Assembly (NCBI GenBank): GCA_052386775.1
Contig: JBQTJV010000132.1
Location: forward strand, 1-11,728
DNA from: DSOT01 sp052386775
Lineage (GTDB): Bacteria > Pseudomonadota > Gammaproteobacteria > Burkholderiales > SG8-41
Direction: 5' to 3'
DNA: 11,728 nt
A program made the position numbers and the translations under genes. The first letter of the stretch is position 1; every line of letters begins with the position of its first letter. The notes beneath the pieces are model-generated. The model was not told the origin of the DNA and ran no database searches. It saw nothing but the letters and a program-made list of their open reading frames with translations. Shown piece by piece: positions 7,813 to 11,728 of the stretch.

Positions 7813-8100
7813 CTAGCATAATAAGACCGCGCCCTCGCGGGCCAGACGTATGCCGCTGAACTGCCAGCGCGCCGCCGCGGGAAAGAAGTTTCGGTAGGTC
7901 GGGCGAATATGGGTGCGCGGCGTAGCACACGAACCGCCGCGCAGCACGTACTGATTCACCATGAACTTCCCGTTGTATTCGCCCACTGCCCCGGCCGCGG
8001 GCCGATAGCCGGGGTACGGCGCATACGCGCTCTGCGTCCACTCCCAGACATCGCCATAGATCTGCATCGCCCCGCCATCAGGGTTGACCGGAAAAGCGGC
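7813..8100 (-). pseudogene. egtB: egtB remnant: C-terminal fragment of an ergothioneine biosynthesis sulfoxide synthase
   Basis: EgtB is the iron enzyme that joins gamma-glutamylcysteine or cysteine to hercynine in ergothioneine synthesis. Only about 95 codons of the C-terminal FGE-sulfatase-type fold remain, against roughly 400 or more in whole EgtB. On the minus strand the family sequence starts at FPVNPDGGAMQIYGDVWEWT, runs through SAYAPYPGYRP, GEYNGKFMVNQYVLRGGSC, ATPRTHIRPTYRNFFP and RWQFSGIRLAR, and ends at TAG (7813-7815). Two codons upstream of FPVN is an in-frame TAA (complement of 8101-8103), and I find no EgtB sequence beyond it in any frame. The iron-binding and hercynine-site regions are gone, so activity is not expected. 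An ATG (complement of 8065-8067) could give an 84-residue peptide but has no family-like start. The retained reading frame with no internal stop suggests a recent loss. The usual partner egtD is not in the window. Confidence 0.85.
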
Positions 8101-8163
8101 TTATCGTTCCTGCGGGATAACGACGCCCACTCCATTCCCGCCGTTTTCAGCGCGCAAAGGCGG

Positions 8164-8169
8164 TATACT
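8164..8169 (+). promoter_or_regulatory. Possible -10 box for the EamA transporter gene
   Basis: TATACT matches TATAAT at 5 of 6 and would start transcription around 8176, about 24 bases before the GTG at 8200. No strong -35 is visible at the right distance. It lies in the 96-base gap between the broken end of egtB and the transporter. Confidence 0.35.
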
Positions 8170-8199
8170 CTCGCACCTTTTTTGCACACGGCACGCGCG

Positions 8200-9108
8200 G
8201 TGGCTGCATCCGGGTCGGGGCGTCATTGGTTCGAGTGGCTGCTCGCGTGGTATTTCGTGAGCGTCTGGGGCTCCGGTTTTCTCGCCACCAAAGTCGGACT
8301 GCAGCATGCCGCGCCGTTCACGTTTCTGACGCTGCGCTTTCTGTTTGGCCTCGCCTGCCTGATTCCGGTAGTGCTCCTCACGAGGCCGCGGTTTCCGTCC
8401 TCGCGCGCCGAACTCGGCCATGTGGTCGTAGCCGGTTTATTGATGCATGCCGTTCACCTCGGCGGCAGCCACTACACGCAGTATCTCGGGATGTCGGCCG
8501 GCATCACCGCGCTGCTGCTCGCCGTGCAGCCGCTGATTACCGCCATGATCGCGGCACGGTGGCTGAACGAGCCTCTGAGCGCCCGGCAATGGCTCGGCAT
8601 CCTCATCGGACTGGGCGGCGTCACGCTGGTCGTATGGCACAAGGTGGACGTCCGGGAGGCCACGCTGGGCAGCCTCATTGCCGTCACCATCGCCCTCGCG
8701 GGCGTCACCGCGGGCACGCTTTATCAGCGCGCGTTCTGCCCGTTGGTGGACCTCCGATCGTCCTCGCTGATCCAGTTCGCAGCGACGCTGCTCGTGATCG
8801 CCCCGCTCTCGGCCGCGGTTGAAGACATGCAGGTTCGCTGGTCGTTAAGCCTGGTCGGGGCCATTGCGTTTCTGGTGATCGGCGCGTCCATGCTCGCGGT
8901 AAGCGCACTGCATCTGCTGATGCGCCGCGGACAGGCGGCGCGCGTCACGAGCCTGATCTATCTGACGCCGATCTTCGCCGTCGTGCTGGAATGGCTCATG
9001 TTCGAGGTGATGCCCTCGCCTCTCAGCGTTGTCGGAATCGCGACCACCTGCTGCGGCGTAGCGCTCGCGGTGTGGCGCCCGGTGCGTCCGCCGGGCGCTG
9101 CGGCCTGA
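8200..9108 (+). CDS. DMT superfamily transporter with two EamA domains
   Basis: This inner-membrane transporter of the drug/metabolite superfamily has 302 residues and about ten hydrophobic helices in two EamA repeats, the usual layout. The first repeat opens with WYFVSVWGSGFLATKVGLQ and contains PFTFLTLRF and the family-like ALLLAVQPLITAMIAARWLNEPLS, followed by GILIGLGGVTLVVW. The second opens near LGSLIAVTIALAGVTAGTL and includes LIYLTPIFAVVLEWLMFEV and GIATTCCGVALAVW. Substrates vary widely in this family (amino acids, metabolites, drugs), so none is assigned. The GTG start at 8200 gives the normal short N-terminus; a TTG at 8182 is an alternative. The frame is open back to 7909, but that stretch is antisense to egtB and is not family sequence. 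No clear Shine-Dalgarno is seen. It stands alone, divergent from the egtB remnant and convergent with the SWIB gene. Confidence 0.88.
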   Translation: MAASGSGRHWFEWLLAWYFVSVWGSGFLATKVGLQHAAPFTFLTLRFLFGLACLIPVVLLTRPRFPSSRAELGHVVVAGLLMHAVHLGGSHYTQYLGMSAGITALLLAVQPLITAMIAARWLNEPLSARQWLGILIGLGGVTLVVWHKVDVREATLGSLIAVTIALAGVTAGTLYQRAFCPLVDLRSSSLIQFAATLLVIAPLSAAVEDMQVRWSLSLVGAIAFLVIGASMLAVSALHLLMRRGQAARVTSLIYLTPIFAVVLEWLMFEVMPSPLSVVGIATTCCGVALAVWRPVRPPGAAA

Positions 9109-9147
9109 GCAAGCATATCGGCTCGTCACGCCGCGCCCCAAATGAAA

Positions 9148-9182
9148 ACGACCGGCGCCGCGCTCATAGCGGGGCCGGTCGT
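9148..9182. terminator. Bidirectional hairpin terminator between the EamA and SWIB genes
   Basis: A perfect nine-base inverted repeat, ACGACCGGC (9148-9156) and GCCGGTCGT (9174-9182), closes over a GC-rich inner part with a CTCATA loop. On the minus strand the stem is followed by TTTCATTT, a short T-rich tail, so it best serves the SWIB gene; on the plus strand the tail is weak. It sits between two convergent stop codons. Confidence 0.75.
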
Positions 9183-9196
9183 CAAAAGGCAGGGAA

Positions 9197-9505
9197 TTAC
9201 TTGAGGTGCTTGTTGACGAGTTTCGTCATCTCGAACATCGACACCTGACGCTTGCCGCCGAACACGTCTTTCAGCTTGTCATCGGCGTTGATCATGCGCC
9301 GGTTCTTGCTGTCCTGCAGACCATTGCGCTTGATGTAGTTCCAGATCTTCTTGGTGACTTCCGTACGCGGCATCGCGCTGTTGCCAATCACCGCACCCAG
9401 CGAAGCGCTGGGCTGCATCGCTTTCATGAAAGCGGCATTGGGTTTGCGTTTCGCTCCGCTCTTCTTCTTCGCGGCGGTTTTCCTGGTTTTCTTCTTTGCA
9501 GCCAT
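9197..9505 (-). CDS. SWIB/MDM2-domain protein with lysine-rich, histone H1-like N-terminal tail
   Basis: This small basic protein has 102 residues. The first 22 or so are Lys/Ala-rich (AAKKKTRKTAAKKKSGAKRK), resembling histone H1-like bacterial tails that bind DNA without sequence preference. Residues from about 28 to 102 form a SWIB domain: MPRTEVTKKIWNYIKRNGLQ, then NRRMINADDKLKDVFGG and a last helix MFEMTKLVNKHL. SWIB domains are known from eukaryotic chromatin remodelling and MDM2. In bacteria they occur in chlamydiae, also fused to topoisomerase I, and as short stand-alone proteins in betaproteobacteria and relatives. A nucleoid or topology role is likely but unproven. A GGGAG ribosome site (complement of 9513-9517) supports the start. 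The gene ends at a strong hairpin. The N-terminal tail is low-complexity and could vary in length between strains. Confidence 0.88.
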   Translation of the reverse strand: MAAKKKTRKTAAKKKSGAKRKPNAAFMKAMQPSASLGAVIGNSAMPRTEVTKKIWNYIKRNGLQDSKNRRMINADDKLKDVFGGKRQVSMFEMTKLVNKHLK

Positions 9506-9565
9506 TGATCGTCTCCCGTTAGTGGTTCTATGGTTAGTACCGGTCTCTCAGCCTGCCGTAATCGC

Positions 9566-9596
9566 CTTGCGTGTACCGTTGGCACGGTGAGGCAAG
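9566..9596. repeat. Two-tier inverted repeat upstream of the SWIB gene
   Basis: Outer arms CTTGC (9566-9570) and GCAAG (9592-9596) enclose inner arms ACCGT (9575-9579) and ACGGT (9584-9588) around a TGGC loop. It lies 61 bases before the SWIB start, so it could be an operator or a leader hairpin. There is no T-run, so it is not a terminator. Confidence 0.4.
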
Positions 9597-9630
9597 AATG
9601 CCGAGCCAAAATCCAAATGTCAATCTCTTT

Positions 9631-9660
9631 TGCGCTCTGGAAGCGCACCGTCGGCGTGCG
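9631..9660. repeat. Overlapping alternative hairpins in the SWIB/TPM spacer
   Basis: TGCGCT (9631-9636) pairs perfectly with AGCGCA (9642-9647) over a five-base loop. A second possible stem, CGCAC (9644-9648) with GTGCG (9656-9660), shares bases with the first, so only one can form. Short stems like these are common in GC-rich DNA, and a function is only a possibility. Confidence 0.3.
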
Positions 9661-9662
9661 TG

Positions 9663-9705
9663 TTTCAATCTCGTCACAGCGCGCGTTGCAACCGCTCGAT
9701 TGAAA
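9663..9705. repeat. Inverted repeat TTTCAATC/GATTGAAA overlapping the TPM operon -35 box
   Basis: A perfect eight-base inverted repeat, TTTCAATC (9663-9670) and GATTGAAA (9698-9705), is separated by 27 bases. The right arm contains the TTGAAA hexamer that I read as the -35 box of the TPM operon. A dimeric regulator bound here could control that promoter. The arms are less GC-rich than the surroundings. Confidence 0.45.
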
Positions 9706-9728
9706 GTGAGGTGCCGGGCGTACACAAT
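9700..9728 (+). promoter_or_regulatory. Sigma70-like promoter of the TPM-domain operon
   Basis: TTGAAA (9700-9705, 5 of 6 to the consensus) is followed after exactly 17 bases by CACAAT (9723-9728, 4 of 6, keeping the key A and final T). Transcription would start near 9735, just ahead of the GGGAGGG ribosome site at 9741-9747 and the ATG at 9755, giving a leader of about 20 bases. Confidence 0.5.
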
Positions 9729-9754
9729 ATGTCGGCGAGAGGGAGGGTGCGCGC

Positions 9755-10396
9755 ATGCACGTCACCGAAGAAGAGCAAAGCCAAATCAACAAGCTAGTCG
9801 CAGAAGCGGAAGCGAGGAGCGGCGTCCAGGTGCTGATCGCCATCGTCGCCAGGGCCGATGCCTATCCTGAAATCCCGTGGAAAGCGTTCGCGATCGGCGC
9901 AGCGCTTGCCAGCCTGCTGGTAATGGCGCAAGCATTTTATTTTGCGGACGGGTCGTCCTCGCATGCGGGGGTGCTCGTTTCCGCAGTCATGGTCGCGGGG
10001 GCTACCTTTGCCGCGCTCTCGGTGGTAATGCCGGCGTTTGCGCGCCTGTTCCTGACAGGGCTGCGCGCGGAAGCCGAAGTGCGCCAGTATGCCGAGGCTG
10101 CGTTCCTGCAGCGCGGTCTCTTCCATACGCGTAACCGGGTCGGCCTGCTGGTCCTTATCGCGCGCTTCGAGCGTGAGGCGGCGATCGTAGCGGACCTCGG
10201 CGTGCGGCGGCACGTCACGGACGAGCAGCTGGCTGCCGTGGCGGCGCAGATAAAGCCGCTGCTGGGGCAGGCGAGCATGACGCCGGCTTGCGCCTCGTGC
10301 CTCAGCGCGCTGACGGTTCTGCTGCAGGGCCGGATCACGGCTCACACCTCGGGCAACGAGATCCAGGACACGCTGATCCAGGAGCGCGGGGCATGA
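9755..10396 (+). CDS. TPM-domain membrane protein (first gene of the TPM pair)
   Basis: This 213-residue protein belongs to the TPM-domain family (YgcG and plant Psb32 relatives), in the variant with a membrane hairpin inside the domain. The domain start is VTEEEQSQINKLVAEAEARSGVQVLIAIV, followed by two hydrophobic helices near residues 45-61 and 72-95. The soluble half resumes at AEVRQYAEAAFLQRGLFHTRNRVGLLVLIARFEREAAIVADLGV and ends in a short helix with NEIQDTLIQE. No signal peptide is visible. Bacterial members are often encoded beside ygcG and lemA; their biochemical role is not settled. The ATG at 9755 follows a GGGAGGG site at good spacing. Its stop overlaps the next gene's start (ATGA at 10393-10396), so the two are translationally coupled. 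Two cysteines near the C-terminus (ACASC) are worth noting. Confidence 0.82.
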   Translation: MHVTEEEQSQINKLVAEAEARSGVQVLIAIVARADAYPEIPWKAFAIGAALASLLVMAQAFYFADGSSSHAGVLVSAVMVAGATFAALSVVMPAFARLFLTGLRAEAEVRQYAEAAFLQRGLFHTRNRVGLLVLIARFEREAAIVADLGVRRHVTDEQLAAVAAQIKPLLGQASMTPACASCLSALTVLLQGRITAHTSGNEIQDTLIQERGA

Positions 10397-11364
10397 TTAC
10401 ATCGGGTAGGCGGCTCGCGGGTGGGCTCTGTCTGGCGTTCGCGTTCGCGATCACGGCCGCGGCCGCCGATGTCCCTTATCTCAGCGGACGGGTCGTAGAC
10501 GATGCCGAGATCCTCTCTTCCGCGGCACGCGGTCGCCTGACCGCCGGCCTCAAGGCGCACGAACAGCGCACGAGCAACCAGATCGCCGTCCTCACCGTAC
10601 CCACCATCCACGGCGAGAGCATCGAAGAGTACGCGCTCAAGGTCTTCGAGGCGTGGAAACTCGGCCAGCGCGACAAGGACAACGGCGTACTGGTCGTCGT
10701 CGTGCCGCAAGACCGTCGAATGCGGATTGAGGTCGGCTATGGTCTGGAGGGTGCGCTGCCCGATATCGTCGCCGCACGCATCGTGCGCAACGTCATGAGC
10801 CCGCAGTTCAAGGCGGGCGATTTCGACCGCGGTGTGGAGGAAGGCGTGGCTGCCATCGTGGCCCACCTCGAGGGCCGGAGCAGCCCGTCTGACGCGGCTT
10901 CCGGCGATATGCCATCGTCCGGCACCGACTCCGGAACGTCCGGACTGCAGGTACCGGATTTGCCGCTGACCGAGCGCATCCTCTTCGGCGCCTTCATCTT
11001 CGGCATCATCGGCCTCTTTACCATCATCGGCGTGATGACCCCCGGAGTCGGCTGGTTTCTCTATCTCTTCCTGATCCCCTTCTGGGCGATGTTTCCGATC
11101 GTCGTCGTGGGTACGGAGGGGGCGCTGACGCTGCTGGCGTGCTATCTCGTCGGCTTTCCGCTCGCAAAGCTGCTGGTCGCCCGCACCAAGTGGTATGACA
11201 AGGCGAAGACCGACTTGAAGACCAAGGGGCACGCCAGCGTGGGCGGCTTCTCGATCGGACGATCGAGTTCAAGCAGCTCGTCGTGGAGTTCCAGTTCGAG
11301 TTCGAGCAGCTTTTCCGGGGGTGGCGGTCGATCGGGCGGCGGCGGCAGTTCCGGAAGCTGGTAG
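10393..11364 (+). CDS. YgcG-like TPM-domain protein, secreted and membrane-anchored, with Ser/Gly-rich tail
   Basis: The 323-residue product has a signal peptide (about residues 1-25, hydrophobic LCLAFAFAITAAA), then a TPM domain from near residue 30 to 165. The domain shows DDAEILSSAARGRL, TSNQIAVLTVPTI, LKVFEAWKLGQRDKDNGVLVVV and RIEVGYGLEGALPD, a characteristic block of the family. A Ser/Asp linker leads to a hydrophobic region of two to three helices (about 195-262). The tail is serine runs and then GGGGRSGGGGSSGSW, the typical YgcG ending. The TPM domain should lie in the periplasm. TPM proteins are proposed to act in envelope or membrane-protein maintenance, and Psb32-like members in photosystem repair; the function here is unknown. 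The ATG at 10393 overlaps the previous stop and has AGGAG at 10380-10384; the frame is open further upstream but without a signal peptide. The gene converges on msrA with a 9-base gap. Confidence 0.88.
   Translation: MITSGRRLAGGLCLAFAFAITAAAADVPYLSGRVVDDAEILSSAARGRLTAGLKAHEQRTSNQIAVLTVPTIHGESIEEYALKVFEAWKLGQRDKDNGVLVVVVPQDRRMRIEVGYGLEGALPDIVAARIVRNVMSPQFKAGDFDRGVEEGVAAIVAHLEGRSSPSDAASGDMPSSGTDSGTSGLQVPDLPLTERILFGAFIFGIIGLFTIIGVMTPGVGWFLYLFLIPFWAMFPIVVVGTEGALTLLACYLVGFPLAKLLVARTKWYDKAKTDLKTKGHASVGGFSIGRSSSSSSSWSSSSSSSSFSGGGGRSGGGGSSGSW
11263..11361 (+). repeat. Low-complexity Ser/Gly-coding tract at the end of the ygcG-like gene
   Basis: Imperfect repeats of AGTTC and AGC/TCG units encode serine runs and are followed by GGC/GGT-rich glycine codons. 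It is a coding repeat, so length variation between strains would be expected. It is not a CRISPR or mobile feature. Confidence 0.6.
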
Positions 11365-11373
11365 GCGGTGCGG

Positions 11374-11728
11374 CTATCCGGCTTTCTTCAGCTTTTCCAG
11401 AAACTGCTTCCTGAATTTGGCCACCTTCGGCGCCACGACGAACTGGCAATACGGCTGGTAAGGATTGCGCGCGTAGTAGTTCTGGTGATAGTTCTCGGCA
11501 CGATAAAACGTGGCGGCGGGGACCACTTCCGTGACGACCGGGTCGCGCCACAGCCCGGCGGCGCTCAACCGGGCGATCACCTGCTCGGCCACCGCTTTCT
11601 GCGCCGCATCATGGTAGAAGATCACGGAGCGGTACTGCGTGCCCACGTCATTGCCCTGGCGGTCTTTGGTGGTCGGGTCGTGAATGACGAAGAACACTTC
11701 CAGTATTTCCTGAAACGACACCACGCCG
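11374..11728 (-). CDS. msrA: Peptide-methionine (S)-S-oxide reductase, C-terminal part
   Basis: MsrA uses thioredoxin to reduce methionine-S-sulfoxide in proteins, repairing oxidative damage. About 117 codons are visible, running off the right edge; the catalytic GCFWC-type N-terminal region lies outside the window. What remains matches the family from VVSFQEILEVFFVIHDPTT through RQGNDVGTQYRSVIFYHDAAQ to ENYHQNYYARNPYQPYCQFVV and APKVAKFRKQF, ending at TAG (11374-11376). HDPTT and GNDVGTQYRS are hallmark MsrA blocks, and the Tyr and Asp residues there line the sulfoxide pocket. A GTG (complement of 11722-11724) lies at the edge but is inside the conserved fold, so it is not the start. Together with gor it adds to the oxidative-stress repair genes in the window. 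Confidence 0.93.
   Translation of the reverse strand, partial: GVVSFQEILEVFFVIHDPTTKDRQGNDVGTQYRSVIFYHDAAQKAVAEQVIARLSAAGLWRDPVVTEVVPAATFYRAENYHQNYYARNPYQPYCQFVVAPKVAKFRKQFLEKLKKAG

Noticed and set aside
7909..8199. N-terminal extension of the EamA transporter frame
   Set aside because: It overlaps the egtB remnant in antisense, is not hydrophobic like the family, and lies upstream of the likely -10 box.
7074..8200. Mobile element as cause of the egtB break
   Set aside because: No transposase, terminal inverted repeats or target-site duplication is visible around the breakpoint.
10288..10392. Longer start for the ygcG-like gene
   Set aside because: It would bury the signal peptide behind 35 residues and overlap the upstream TPM gene deeply; the ATGA overlap start is better.
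11263..11361. Possible short tandem-repeat array
   Set aside because: It is the coding repeat of a Ser/Gly tail typical of YgcG proteins, with no regular spacer, so not CRISPR or an attachment site.

Overview
The window is GC-rich chromosomal DNA, densely packed with genes in both orientations. It reads as proteobacterial and most likely betaproteobacterial. The support is the gene mix: a double-length UvrA-type protein, a small SWIB protein with a lysine-rich tail, a glutathione reductase, an NnrU family protein, and a YgcG-type TPM operon. This is inference from gene families, since no rRNA or tRNA is present to place it. I see no insertion sequence, integrase, CRISPR array or phage gene.

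Layout from left to right. Bases 1-3084 (+) hold the C-terminal part of a very long UvrA-type ATPase. The tail of one UvrA unit runs in frame into a second, nearly complete unit. A small META-domain lipoprotein (3165-3647, +) and pdxH, the last step of PLP synthesis (3665-4279, +), follow. The glutathione reductase gene gor (4295-5650, -) converges on pdxH. Divergent from gor is a polytopic membrane diguanylate cyclase (5844-7073, +), then an NnrU family membrane protein (7129-7809, +). Just past nnrU lies a broken remnant of the ergothioneine gene egtB (7813-8100, -). A DMT/EamA transporter (8200-9108, +) shares a terminator hairpin with the convergent SWIB gene (9197-9505, -). Across a 249-base divergent spacer with several inverted repeats and a good sigma70-like promoter are two overlapping TPM-domain genes (9755-10396 and 10393-11364, +). 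The window ends in the C-terminal part of msrA (11374 to the right edge, -).

The genes are mostly housekeeping or stress-related: DNA repair (UvrA-like), thiol and oxidative defence (gor, msrA, the egtB relic), cofactor supply (pdxH), signalling (c-di-GMP) and envelope proteins (META, TPM, EamA). Apart from the translationally coupled TPM pair they look like short independent transcription units. I do not see a clearly new multigene system. The points most worth a second look are the UvrA double fusion, whose second unit lacks most of the usual insertion domain; the egtB remnant that stops abruptly beside a transporter promoter; and the inverted repeat overlapping the -35 box of the TPM operon.
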